64,000 nt of DNA, taken from positions 124,001 through 188,000 of the forward strand of contig NZ_NIZW01000003.1 of assembly GCF_002727185.1 (NCBI RefSeq). The letters run 5' to 3'. This document shows, piece by piece, positions 26,044 to 34,792 of this stretch (the first letter of the stretch is position 1; every line of letters begins with the position of its first letter). This DNA comes from Rhodopirellula bahusiensis. GTDB taxonomy: Bacteria > Planctomycetota > Planctomycetia > Pirellulales > Pirellulaceae. The notes under the pieces are model-generated. The model did not search any database. It was not told the origin of the DNA and was given only the letters and a program-made list of their open reading frames with translations. Made by a program: the position numbers and the translations under genes.

Positions 26044-26058
26044 TGGCACGGTTCGTGC
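26044..26058 (+). promoter_or_regulatory. Sigma-54 (-24/-12) promoter
   Basis: TGGCACG-GTTC-GTGC matches the sigma-54 consensus TGGCACG-N4-TTGC with one mismatch. The invariant GG (26045-26046) and GC (26057-26058) are exactly 10 bases apart. It points at the AhpD-like gene, whose ATG is about 73 bases downstream, and faces a divergent sigma-54 activator. Confidence 0.8.
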
Positions 26059-26130
26059 CTAAGGGAGATTCGAAACCGACGATTGTTGTCGGTGCTTTCC
26101 AAACCACTCGGATCCTAATGGAGTCCAACC

Positions 26131-26724
26131 ATGTCCCGAATCGAAACTGTGAATCCCGCTGACGCGACCGGCAAAGCCAAAGAGTTGCTCGACGCCGTCC
26201 AATCCAAGCTTGGGATGACGCCGAACCTGATGCGTGTGATGGCCAATTCAGCCGCTGTCTTGGATGCGTATTTGAAGTTCAGTGGAGCTCTCGCGGGCGG
26301 TGAACTGACCGCCAAAGAACGCGAGCGAATTGCCTTGGCGGTTGGCCAAGCAAACTCATGTGACTACTGCCTCAGCGCTCACACCGCGCTCGGCAAGATG
26401 TCGGGCCTGACCGCGTCTGAGATTCTCGACGCTCGTCGTGGCAAAGCGGATGACGCCAAGGCCGGAGCCATTCTGGCGTTTGCAAATCAAGTTGTCGCGA
26501 AACGCGGGTTGGTGTCCGACACCGATGTCACGACCGCTCGCGAAGCGGGGGTGACGGATGCGGAGATCGCTGAAACGGTTGCCAACGTTTCCCTCAACAT
26601 CTTGACCAACTACCTCAACCATGTCGCTCAAACCGAAGTTGATTTTCCGGCGGCTGAAAAGTTGTCGGATGATTCGGCAACGGAGTCGTGCGGTTGCCAC
26701 AGTGAAGCTTGCAGCGTCGCTTAA
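26131..26724 (+). CDS. AhpD-like / carboxymuconolactone decarboxylase family protein
   Basis: 197-aa alkylhydroperoxidase-like protein. The redox motif is Glu65 ... SCDYCLSAHTALG with Cys77, Cys80 and His84, the E-x11-C-x2-C-x3-H arrangement of AhpD. This predicts a thiol peroxidase or disulfide reductase activity rather than a true decarboxylase. The C-terminal tail is unusual: TESCGCHSEACSVA, with three more cysteines and a histidine. GGAG lies just upstream of the start at 26131. The gene is the first behind the sigma-54 promoter, followed by the DUF1348 gene after 49 bases. Together they look like an inducible defence against a peroxide or electrophile sensed by the divergent activator (inference). 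Confidence 0.88.
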   Translation: MSRIETVNPADATGKAKELLDAVQSKLGMTPNLMRVMANSAAVLDAYLKFSGALAGGELTAKERERIALAVGQANSCDYCLSAHTALGKMSGLTASEILDARRGKADDAKAGAILAFANQVVAKRGLVSDTDVTTAREAGVTDAEIAETVANVSLNILTNYLNHVAQTEVDFPAAEKLSDDSATESCGCHSEACSVA

Positions 26725-26773
26725 CGCGAAGCGAAATAACCAAGCGGTGCGCTAGAAACAATGGAGAACCAAC

Positions 26774-27244
26774 ATGGCAAGCCCAGCTGACATCCGGCCG
26801 CCCTTCACGCGTGAGTCCGCTATGCAAAAAGTGCGTGCGGCGGAAGACGCATGGAACTCGCGGGATCCGCAGCGAGTTTCGCTGGCGTATTCCATCGACA
26901 GCGAATGGCGGAACCGGGATGTGTTCCTGCGGGGACGCGATCAAATCGTTCACTTTTTGTCTGGAAAGTGGACGTTGGAAAAGGAGTATCGACTCGCAAA
27001 GCAATTGTGGGCGTTCTCTGAAAATCGAATCGCCGTTCGATTCCAGTACGAGTACCAAACCGAAGCCGGAAGTTGGTTTCGTGCCTATGGAAATGAGAAC
27101 TGGGAATTTGATCCCGATGGTTTGATGCGGCGTCGTGAAGCCAGCATCAACGACCATGCGATCGATGTCTCTGAGCGAAAGTTTCATTGGCCCTTGGGCG
27201 TCCGACCATCGGACGATCCGGGGTTGGAAGAACTCGTGAAGTGA
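26774..27244 (+). CDS. DUF1348 (NTF2-like fold) protein
   Basis: 156 aa, DUF1348 family, a SnoaL/NTF2-like alpha+beta cone. Recognisable stretches are [80 protein letters not shown] and [16 protein letters not shown]. No catalytic function has been settled for the family; the cavity could bind a small hydrophobic molecule. A GGAG precedes the start. It is the second gene of the sigma-54-controlled unit and is followed by a strong terminator-like hairpin at 27259-27291. Confidence 0.88.
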   Translation: MASPADIRPPFTRESAMQKVRAAEDAWNSRDPQRVSLAYSIDSEWRNRDVFLRGRDQIVHFLSGKWTLEKEYRLAKQLWAFSENRIAVRFQYEYQTEAGSWFRAYGNENWEFDPDGLMRRREASINDHAIDVSERKFHWPLGVRPSDDPGLEELVK

Positions 27245-27258
27245 AGCCGCCAATCACT

Positions 27259-27291
27259 TGCCCTCGCGTGAACACCGTTTCCGCGAGGGCA
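27259..27291 (+). terminator. Rho-independent terminator-like hairpin
   Basis: TGCCCTCGCG at 27259-27268 pairs perfectly with CGCGAGGGCA at 27282-27291, followed by TTT. It lies 15 bases after the DUF1348 stop and before the exported hydrolase, so the sigma-54 transcript probably ends or is attenuated here. Confidence 0.65.
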
Positions 27292-27359
27292 TTTGGCGAA
27301 CGAACAGACGATTGAACATCCATCCGACCACTCATCCAATCAACTCGACATATCGAATC

Positions 27360-28337
27360 ATGAAAATTCAATCACTCACCCACGCGGTCATCGGAACAGC
27401 CATCGTCGTGGCTTCTTCCGGTCCCATCGCTACGACCGCAACCGCAGAAGACCACTCGCACGTTGCGGCGGATTCACAGGTCATGCATCGCACGATGCAG
27501 ATCGACGATTTGGAGATCTTTTACCGAGAAGCGGGGCCGAAAGATGCCCCCACCGTGTTGCTGTTGCATGGGTTTCCGACCTCGTCCCACATGTTTCGAA
27601 ACTTGATTCCAGCTTTGGCGGATCGTTATCACGTGGTCGCACCGGACTATCCCGGGTTCGGATACAGTTCGGCTCCGTCGGTCGACGAGTTTGAGTACAC
27701 GTTCGACAACGTGGCTCGCGTGATTCAAGTTTTCACCGAACGACTGAAGCTGGAGCGATACTCGTTGTACGTGATGGACTACGGTGCCCCGGTCGGATTC
27801 CGACTAGCGACGGCACATCCAGAACGAGTTCAAACGCTGATCGTTCAGAATGGAAACGCCTATGAAGAAGGCATCGACAACCCGTTTTGGATTCCCGTGA
27901 AAGCGTTGTGGAAAGAACGATCATCAGAGAATCGGGAGGCACTTCGTTCGATGTTGACGCTTGATGCGACCAAGTGGCAATTCACCAATGGCGTCCGCAA
28001 CGTCGCGACGATCAGCCCTGACAACTGGGGACATGTTCAACCATTGCTCGATCGTCCTGGGAACGATGAGATACAACTGGAAATGTTCCACAGCTATGGC
28101 AGCAATCCACCGTTGTATCCTCAGTGGCAAGCTTACCTGCGCAAGCATCAACCGCCGACGTTGATCGTATGGGGGAAGAACGACGCGATCTTTCCTGCCG
28201 AAGGTGCATACCCCTATCAACGCGATCTGAAGAATGCGGAGCTGCACTTGCTTGATACCGGTCACTTCGCACTGGAAGAAGACGGTGACGTGATCGCGAA
28301 TCACATGCGGCGTTTCCTGGGACAGCACGTGCACTAA
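27360..28337 (+). CDS. Exported alpha/beta hydrolase with Asp nucleophile (epoxide hydrolase/haloalkane dehalogenase-like)
   Basis: 325 aa from the ATG at 27360. A signal peptide covers about residues 1-29 (cleavage near TATAED). The alpha/beta hydrolase fold shows the oxyanion motif [13 protein letters not shown], then [15 protein letters not shown], the nucleophile elbow [10 protein letters not shown] in which Asp140 replaces the usual Ser, the acid in [11 protein letters not shown] and the catalytic His in DTGHFALEE. An Asp nucleophile is found in epoxide hydrolases, haloalkane dehalogenases and fluoroacetate dehalogenases, so a carbon-halogen or epoxide substrate is likely. It follows the sigma-54 operon but sits behind a terminator. 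The 102-base upstream extension of the frame runs through that terminator and is rejected as a start. Confidence 0.85.
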   Translation: MKIQSLTHAVIGTAIVVASSGPIATTATAEDHSHVAADSQVMHRTMQIDDLEIFYREAGPKDAPTVLLLHGFPTSSHMFRNLIPALADRYHVVAPDYPGFGYSSAPSVDEFEYTFDNVARVIQVFTERLKLERYSLYVMDYGAPVGFRLATAHPERVQTLIVQNGNAYEEGIDNPFWIPVKALWKERSSENREALRSMLTLDATKWQFTNGVRNVATISPDNWGHVQPLLDRPGNDEIQLEMFHSYGSNPPLYPQWQAYLRKHQPPTLIVWGKNDAIFPAEGAYPYQRDLKNAELHLLDTGHFALEEDGDVIANHMRRFLGQHVH

Positions 28338-28355
28338 CATTTCGCGACGAGGCTC

Positions 28356-29732
28356 TTACTGCCAGACTCGCAGGGTGGGGCCGGGGATGGATTCATGTCG
28401 CGAACTGGCGAAGGCGTGAACCAATCCCCCGCCCATTGTCTCCGGTGTGTCGCGGACGATCACGAGTTCAATGATGTCGCTGCGGTGTTGGTTCACAAGA
28501 TCGTTGAGCGACGCGGACTCGATGGTGTGGGATTCCGATTGGCTGCCTTTGGGGATCACAAAACGATCCACCAAAGACCAGTCACTGGTTTCGGTTTCCA
28601 GATCCAACCAAGGAACGGTGTTGGGTGAAAGCGGTGGTGCTTCGTTCGGGAGGGAGCGTCCGTAGACCGAGAACGTTGAGTCGGGAGTTCGCGATGCGAA
28701 TCCGATTCCCGAAGGAACCGCGGTTAGCTGCAAAGCGGCTCGCTCGATCGGCTGGTCAGCCAGGCCGCGGAAGTCAAACCGCAGGCGGATCTGGCGATCG
28801 AACTCAATCAGTTCATCGGACTTTTTGACGAGCAACAGATCTTCGGGGCCCTTTCGGTTTTCAGGGTCGCGTTGAATCCAGACGTCCCCGCCGTCGCCTT
28901 GAGAGGTGAAGATTTGTGTCAGCCGGCGAGCGTCGTTTGTTGAAGGCAGACGGTATTCATTGGGTGACAAGATTTGCTGGGACAACAACCACGCCGATGT
29001 TTGTTGGGTCAGGCTTCGCGTTTCGCCTGTTTCCCGAACTTCGAGATCGACGCGTCCATCGAAAACCTCGACCACGGAGGCTCCATCGGATTTGACCGAC
29101 ACGCCGAAGCTGGTTCCTTGATCGGTCAGGCGGCCAGTCGGAGTGTCGACCACGAATCCTCGCAAGCCATCGCGGACGGTGACGACTGCGGTTCCACTGG
29201 CGAGACGGCAGTGCATTGGATCGAGGATTTGCAGGTCGGCGGGGCCTTCCAGGTCCAATTGGGTTTCGTTGTCAAAACGCAGCGACGCAAACCCGCTGGC
29301 CAATCGCAAGTGTCCGACGCCGAGTCGTTGTCCTTCCGCGAGCGGCACGGTCGACGTCTGCCACAGACATTCGACAGTTGTTTCCAGCACCGCAAAGGTT
29401 TCGTTGGAATCCGCTGGGTTGGCGTTGTGATTCCAAAGGGCGGTCGCCACCAGAACGGAAGCGGCCAAGGCCATCGCCCAGGTGATGCCTCGCCAGGTTC
29501 GGGAACCCTTTGTTTCGCGAGTTACTGGATTCGCGGTCGGTTGTTGTTCGCGAGCCTCGATGCCCAGCAAACACAGTTCGCCATGGATCGCAGCCGCCTC
29601 AGCAAATTCGCGGAGTCGTTCGGGGGACGCCATCGCGATGGATTCGAGTTCGCGAATTTCCTCTTGGGTGGCGCGACCGTCGAGAGCCGCGTCTCGCAAT
29701 TCCAGGAATCGTTTTTGGTTGGAGTCGTTCAT
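28356..29732 (-). CDS. FecR-domain transmembrane (anti-sigma-like) protein
   Basis: 458 aa from the ATG at 29732, which overlaps the sigma-factor stop by 4 bases (ATGA). The cytoplasmic N-terminus (about 1-95, RFLELRDAALDGRATQEEIR) resembles the anti-sigma region; a membrane segment follows (ITWAMALAASVLVATALW). Residues about 140-245 are the FecR domain: GHLRLASGFASLRF, LDLEGPADLQIL, ASGTAVVTV, and TDQGTSFGVSV with VEVFDGRVDLEV. The C-terminal 190 residues, including DLLLVKKSDELIEFDRQIRL, suggest a further beta domain exposed outside (DNRLRE-like, tentative). Such FecR/ECF pairs in planctomycetes are thought to transduce an envelope signal; the divergent giant sulfatase is a candidate target. 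Confidence 0.82.
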   Translation of the reverse strand: MNDSNQKRFLELRDAALDGRATQEEIRELESIAMASPERLREFAEAAAIHGELCLLGIEAREQQPTANPVTRETKGSRTWRGITWAMALAASVLVATALWNHNANPADSNETFAVLETTVECLWQTSTVPLAEGQRLGVGHLRLASGFASLRFDNETQLDLEGPADLQILDPMHCRLASGTAVVTVRDGLRGFVVDTPTGRLTDQGTSFGVSVKSDGASVVEVFDGRVDLEVRETGETRSLTQQTSAWLLSQQILSPNEYRLPSTNDARRLTQIFTSQGDGGDVWIQRDPENRKGPEDLLLVKKSDELIEFDRQIRLRFDFRGLADQPIERAALQLTAVPSGIGFASRTPDSTFSVYGRSLPNEAPPLSPNTVPWLDLETETSDWSLVDRFVIPKGSQSESHTIESASLNDLVNQHRSDIIELVIVRDTPETMGGGLVHAFASSRHESIPGPTLRVWQ

Positions 29733-30280
29733 GACGTCAGGCCAGCCTCCATTTTGCGAGACACGCAATCTCGCAGTGAATCATGAATGCGGCTGAGCAT
29801 GCGATAGATCGCGTCGAGGGATCGATCGGTTCGAGCGGCGATCGATTCGATTTTGTCGCCGTCGGTGTACCGCTGCTGAATCAGTTGCTGGTGACGATCG
29901 GGCAAGGAACGGACGCAGGCACGCAGTGTTTCCAAACGCTGGTCGTATCGTTCTGTTTGTGTGTCCAGTTGGGTTGCGACGGCATCGAGAAATTCGTTTG
30001 AAAACTGCAATCGACTTCGGTGCTGTTTCTGCCGCCACGCTCTCATCTGATTGAATGCAACGCGGCACGACCAAGCCGTGAAGTTGGTTCCCAGTTCGAA
30101 GTTATCAAACTTTCGCCATAGTACCAAATCGGTTTCTTGCAGGACTTCTTCGACGTCATTTCGGTCATTCATCAAGCTCATCAGGTAAGCAAAACGATGC
30201 CGACGGGTGTGGCCAAGCAGGCGAACGAATTCTTCGGTGCGATCAACGGGGCCGGTGATCGAAGCGTCGGAGTCGGTCAT
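29729..30280 (-). CDS. ECF sigma factor, Rhodopirellula/Verrucomicrobium type
   Basis: 183 aa from the ATG at 30280 (MTDSDASITGP); upstream in-frame sequence to 30406 is Pro/Arg-rich and lacks family features. Sigma region 2 is present in RFAYLMSLMNDRNDVEEVLQ with TDLVLWRKFDNFELGTNFTAW, the tryptophan-rich signature of this planctomycete/verrucomicrobial ECF group; region 4 is SLPDRHQQLIQQRYTDGDKI followed by ARTDRSLDAIYRMLSRIHDSL. It overlaps the FecR-like gene by 4 bases, so the two are made together. It is divergent from the sulfatase at 30471 across 190 bases. Confidence 0.9.
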   Translation of the reverse strand: MTDSDASITGPVDRTEEFVRLLGHTRRHRFAYLMSLMNDRNDVEEVLQETDLVLWRKFDNFELGTNFTAWSCRVAFNQMRAWRQKQHRSRLQFSNEFLDAVATQLDTQTERYDQRLETLRACVRSLPDRHQQLIQQRYTDGDKIESIAARTDRSLDAIYRMLSRIHDSLRDCVSRKMEAGLTS

Positions 30281-30470
30281 GCGTTGGGTTCCGTGAATTC
30301 GACGTGCGGGCGAGTATCGGGATGGCGTCGGAGGGAAATAGCCGTCTGGCCTGGACTTTGGACGTGAAAATGCTTTTTTTGCGTTCTTTTGCGAGAAGGT
30401 GTCCAATTGGAGCGATCCAGGCTATTTGATTGCAGTCCCTGATTCCCGCTCAACGATCCCCGGCACAATT

Positions 30471-33400
30471 ATGCACCCTCGTTCGCGTCTGGTTTTTGTC
30501 TGCCTGTTTCTGCTGTCCGTTTGCTCGATTCCCACAACGGTTCACTCCGAGTTTGACGCGGGGGAGTTACGCTCGTCGGCTCGTCCGAACATTCTATTTG
30601 TGCTGACCGATGATCATCGAGCGGACTGTTTGTCGGCCACGAAAGACGGTTTGATCAACGCGCCGAATTTGGAGCGGATTTGTGAGCAGGGCACGCGATT
30701 CGAGAATGCGTTTGCTGTGCTGGCGATTTGTTCACCCAGTCGTGCCGCTTGTTTGACAGGTCAGTACGGAAGCATCAATGGAGTCACCTCGATTGACAAC
30801 GTGAGCCTTCGATCCCCGACATCGACGTTTGCATCCAAGTTGCGTGACTCAGGCTATTTGACAGCAGTCACGGGGAAGTGGCATCTCAAGACCACGCCGG
30901 AAGAAGCTGGTTTCCAGTTCGCATCGGTGTGTCATTCGAACGGGACTTGGTACGACCGTCAGTTCAAGGTCGATGGTGAGTCCATGAAGATGCCAGGGTT
31001 TGTCGATGATGTAACGGCGGATGAGTCGATCCGGTTCATTCGTCAAGCGAAGCAACAACAGAAGCCGTTTGTGATGTGGATGAACACTCAGGTCCCGCAC
31101 ATGGATCATCGGCACACTTGGCCGGCCGAAGAAACAATTCTGGCGAAGTATGAAACTGAGAAGATGCCTTTGCCGACCACGTGGGAAGATGATCTCAAGG
31201 GCAAGCCAGACTACCTGAAGACTTCGCGAAATCGCATTCAAGCAAAGAAGTACGGTTACCAGGACCCGAACAAAATCCGATCGCACACGCGAGATTATTA
31301 CGCCAGTGTGGAACAGATGGACCGGGCGGTTGGTCGAGTGTTCGACGAGCTTGAGCGACTAGAGATTCGCGAAAACACGTGGGTCATTTTGATGGGCGAC
31401 AATGGCTGGTTCCTCGGGGAACATGGCATGACGAGCAAGGTGCTGGCGTACGAGGAATCGATGCGAATTCCGATGGCAATTTCTGGGCCGGGAGTCAAGC
31501 AGCAGGTCGCTCGGGAAATTGTGCTGAACGTTGACGTGGCAGCCACCATTCTGGATATCGCAGGTGTGGCATCCGGTGACGAGCAACAAGGACGCAGCCT
31601 GTTGCCGATCGCTCGCGGAGAGACTGTCACCGATTGGCGAACCAGTTTTCTGTACGAAGCCCCCACGCCTCAATTGGGAAGCCAACCTCATTGGGCGGTT
31701 CGCGATCAAACACGAAAGTTGATTCGCACCGAAACAAAAGAAGGGAAGGTTTGGGAGGAGCTTTACGATCTGCAAAAGGATCCCATCGAACAGTTCAATC
31801 TGGTTTCGGCTCCAAAGTACGGCGACGTTTTGGAGGGCTTGCGAACTCAGTTGAAACGTCAGCGGTCGAACATGGAAGCGTCCGCAAATCGATGGAACGA
31901 AACGCTTGTTTCCAAACCGTCGAATCAGCAGGACGGTGAGTCCGTTGCTGTCGAAGCACCCAAACCGATTCGGACGGATCTGTTCATCAGCGGGGTTTAC
32001 CCGCACCTGACGACGTATGGCATTTACAGTCAGGACGGGGCTCATTTGAAAACGGGCCACAATGAGTGTGGGATCGGGGCGATCGTGCCGTGGGCTGGCA
32101 AGCTTTGGATGGTCAACTATGCACCACACATGCCACGCGGCAGCGAACACAAGTTGTTCTCCATTGATCCCGATTTGACGAAGCCTTTGAATGTGCATCC
32201 CGAAAGCGTTGGCGGGACACCTGCGGGACGGATGATCCATGAAGAGTCACAGCAGTTGCTGATTGGCCATCATCTGATCGATGCCAAAGGCAACGTGCGA
32301 ACGATCTCGCCCACTGAAATGCCGATGCGAGTGACGGCGATCACGCGGCATCTGAAAGACCCCGAGAACATGGTGCACTACATCGACATGGAAGGCGCGA
32401 TTTGGGAAGCCAACGTGCATTCCTTGGAGGTCAATCGATTGTTCAAGAAGCCCGTTCCGGGTTGGCACGGGAAGGGTGGCTACACTTCGCAAGGACGTTT
32501 GGTGATTTCCAACAACGGGGAATTGCATGTGGGAAGTTACAAGGATGTCTTGGTGGGTGGCGAAGCCAAGACGGAGGAAGAACGCGGCGTGCTGGCGGAG
32601 TGGGATGGTGAGACTTGGAAGATCGTCGAGCGTCGGCAGTACACGGAAGTCACTGGGCCCAATGGGATCACCGGTGGCAGCGACGGGGACGATCCGATTT
32701 GGACGATGGGATGGGATCGGCGAACCGTTCGGCTGAAGGTGTTGGAAGACGGCAAGTGGCACACGTATTTGCTCCCCAAGGCAGCTTATTGCAACGACGC
32801 CAGTCATGGTTGGTACACCGAATGGCCGCGAATCCGTGAGATCACGGACGGACGCTGGATGATGGACATGCATGGGATGTTCTTTGATTTTCCCAAGACG
32901 TTTTCGGTGAAGCAGTCCAAGGGAATTCGGCCGATTGGCAGTCACCTCCGCTACGTTCCGGACTTCTGTGCCTGGAACGGTCAATTGGTTATGGCAACGG
33001 ATGAGACCAGCATCCAAGGCAATCCTTTGGCGGGCCAACCGCAGAGCAATCTGTGGTTTGGTGACTACCAAGATTTGAAGACTTGGGGGCCTGCGTCAGC
33101 TTATGGTGGACCCTGGATTGATGATGAAGTGAAGGCCAACGAGTGGTCTGATCCGTTTCTCGTCGATGGTTTCCAATCGCGAACCTTGTACTTGGCCGTT
33201 GGCCAATTGAAATCGAAGCCAGTGGTCACGTTGCGAGCGACTGACCAACAAGAAATCACATCGATGCCGGAGGAGTTGAGTGCGCTTCCGACCGTTACGG
33301 TACGACGTGGCAACTGGACTCGACCGGCACACGGCTATGCCTTCCAAGTCGATCAGCCTGTCACGGTTTACTTGGCCGTGGATCATCGAGGCGACCCGCC

Positions 33401-34760
33401 CATGTCGTCGGACTGGCAGCTAACGAAAATGGAAGTTCGCTGGGGCAATGGACACCACGATCGGGTTTACAAGCGTTCCTTCCCGGCAGGGGAAATCTCG
33501 ATTCCCGCCAATGAAACCGAGCACACGCCTGGATCATTTGGGATGCCACACACCGCGTTCGTTGATGGTAACGCAGCCGTGAAGATGATTCGTGGTGAGG
33601 GAGCGACGTTGAACAAATCGCAGGCTTCGCAGCAATCCAAAAATATCGCGGTGCCTGAGGATGATTCCGTTCAGGTCACGATGCAAATTGATCCCAATGG
33701 AACGAACGAGTGGATTGACTTTCGTCAGTTTTCGGTGGCCGGTGAGAACTCGGTTGTCGAGATGCTTCCCGAAGAGATGGACGCCGTTTGGGTACGGTTC
33801 AAAACGGATCGCGATTGCATGGCGACGGCGTTCTTGCATCAGACATCCGCTTATCCAAATCAGCAGCGTCATGAGGAACTGTTCGCTGGCTTGGCGAACG
33901 TGGATGATTCACAAGCCACCAATGCATTGGTCTACCCGGCTAAACGCAGTCGTGACTTGCGGCTGCTGACTGATGATGGAAAGGCATTTGAATTCACAAA
34001 GAGCGACTTCCAGTTTGTGTCGGATGAATTTGATTCGGAATTGGCGGAGAAGCTGCAAGTGGAACCGGAGTTCACGGTGGATGAAGCCTCCGTCATTGTT
34101 CGGTATCAAGGAAGACGTTATCGACTGCCCAAGGGTGATGCGATCTATGACAAGGCCTTTGAGTCGGGTTGGCCTCGAGCGTTACGAGAAGTCGAATCAG
34201 AACGCACGATCGCGAATATTCATGGGACGTTTTATGAAGTTCCGTTGGTGATCAACGGTGCCCCGCCGGCTTGGAATTTGATTCGTCCGATCGCCAGCCA
34301 TCGCAAACAGATCACCGATTTTTGTTCTTGGAACGGTTTGTTGGTTTTGGCGGGTGTGAAAGCCGACGCGAAAAAGGACGGGCATGTCTTTCGTGATGCG
34401 GAGTCCGGGATGGGGCTGTGGTTCGGCGGCGTGGATGATTTGTGGAAGTTCGGGAAGCCAGTGGGGCACGGCGGACCGTGGAAGGACTCGCCCGTTCAGG
34501 CTGGGATACCTTCGGACGCCTACTTGATGCGAGGTTATGACCAAAAGTCAGTGACGTTGTCGCACGAGCATTCGCAACCGGTTGGTTTCACCTTGGAAGT
34601 CGACCTCGATGGAGAAGGGCGCTGGGTTGCCGCCAAACGCCTGGTGGTTCCGAGTGGATCGCCGGTCCGGTACAAGTTTCCGAAGGGCTTTTCAGCGTGC
34701 TGGGTGCGGGCGATCAGCGATGCTGACACAACCGCGTCGGTGCAGTTGGATTACCAATGA
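30471..34760 (+). CDS. Giant secreted sulfatase with duplicated C-terminal module
   Basis: 1429 aa from the ATG at 30471 (signal peptide MHPRSRLVFVCLFLLSVCSI). Residues about 38-480 are an S1 sulfatase: NILFVLTDDHRADCL with the metal Asp pair, the formylglycine site ICSPSRAA with Cys87 and Arg91, GKWHLK and VILMGDNGWFLGEHG. The remaining ~950 residues are not part of any sulfatase. They contain two copies of one module, about residues 797-910 and 1249-1363, each with an IHGTF or MHGMF start, RPI(G/A)SH, DFC(A/S)WNGLLVL-like, LWFG(D/G)-(Y/V)-(Q/D)DL and GHGGPW or YGGPW. Neither the function nor a family name for this module is known to me; a carbohydrate-active or binding role outside the cell is plausible. 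It is divergent from the ECF/FecR pair. Confidence 0.85.
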   Translation: MHPRSRLVFVCLFLLSVCSIPTTVHSEFDAGELRSSARPNILFVLTDDHRADCLSATKDGLINAPNLERICEQGTRFENAFAVLAICSPSRAACLTGQYGSINGVTSIDNVSLRSPTSTFASKLRDSGYLTAVTGKWHLKTTPEEAGFQFASVCHSNGTWYDRQFKVDGESMKMPGFVDDVTADESIRFIRQAKQQQKPFVMWMNTQVPHMDHRHTWPAEETILAKYETEKMPLPTTWEDDLKGKPDYLKTSRNRIQAKKYGYQDPNKIRSHTRDYYASVEQMDRAVGRVFDELERLEIRENTWVILMGDNGWFLGEHGMTSKVLAYEESMRIPMAISGPGVKQQVAREIVLNVDVAATILDIAGVASGDEQQGRSLLPIARGETVTDWRTSFLYEAPTPQLGSQPHWAVRDQTRKLIRTETKEGKVWEELYDLQKDPIEQFNLVSAPKYGDVLEGLRTQLKRQRSNMEASANRWNETLVSKPSNQQDGESVAVEAPKPIRTDLFISGVYPHLTTYGIYSQDGAHLKTGHNECGIGAIVPWAGKLWMVNYAPHMPRGSEHKLFSIDPDLTKPLNVHPESVGGTPAGRMIHEESQQLLIGHHLIDAKGNVRTISPTEMPMRVTAITRHLKDPENMVHYIDMEGAIWEANVHSLEVNRLFKKPVPGWHGKGGYTSQGRLVISNNGELHVGSYKDVLVGGEAKTEEERGVLAEWDGETWKIVERRQYTEVTGPNGITGGSDGDDPIWTMGWDRRTVRLKVLEDGKWHTYLLPKAAYCNDASHGWYTEWPRIREITDGRWMMDMHGMFFDFPKTFSVKQSKGIRPIGSHLRYVPDFCAWNGQLVMATDETSIQGNPLAGQPQSNLWFGDYQDLKTWGPASAYGGPWIDDEVKANEWSDPFLVDGFQSRTLYLAVGQLKSKPVVTLRATDQQEITSMPEELSALPTVTVRRGNWTRPAHGYAFQVDQPVTVYLAVDHRGDPPMSSDWQLTKMEVRWGNGHHDRVYKRSFPAGEISIPANETEHTPGSFGMPHTAFVDGNAAVKMIRGEGATLNKSQASQQSKNIAVPEDDSVQVTMQIDPNGTNEWIDFRQFSVAGENSVVEMLPEEMDAVWVRFKTDRDCMATAFLHQTSAYPNQQRHEELFAGLANVDDSQATNALVYPAKRSRDLRLLTDDGKAFEFTKSDFQFVSDEFDSELAEKLQVEPEFTVDEASVIVRYQGRRYRLPKGDAIYDKAFESGWPRALREVESERTIANIHGTFYEVPLVINGAPPAWNLIRPIASHRKQITDFCSWNGLLVLAGVKADAKKDGHVFRDAESGMGLWFGGVDDLWKFGKPVGHGGPWKDSPVQAGIPSDAYLMRGYDQKSVTLSHEHSQPVGFTLEVDLDGEGRWVAAKRLVVPSGSPVRYKFPKGFSACWVRAISDADTTASVQLDYQ

Positions 34761-34792
34761 TCCGATGGCGTCTTGTTTGACGAGGGGGTTTG

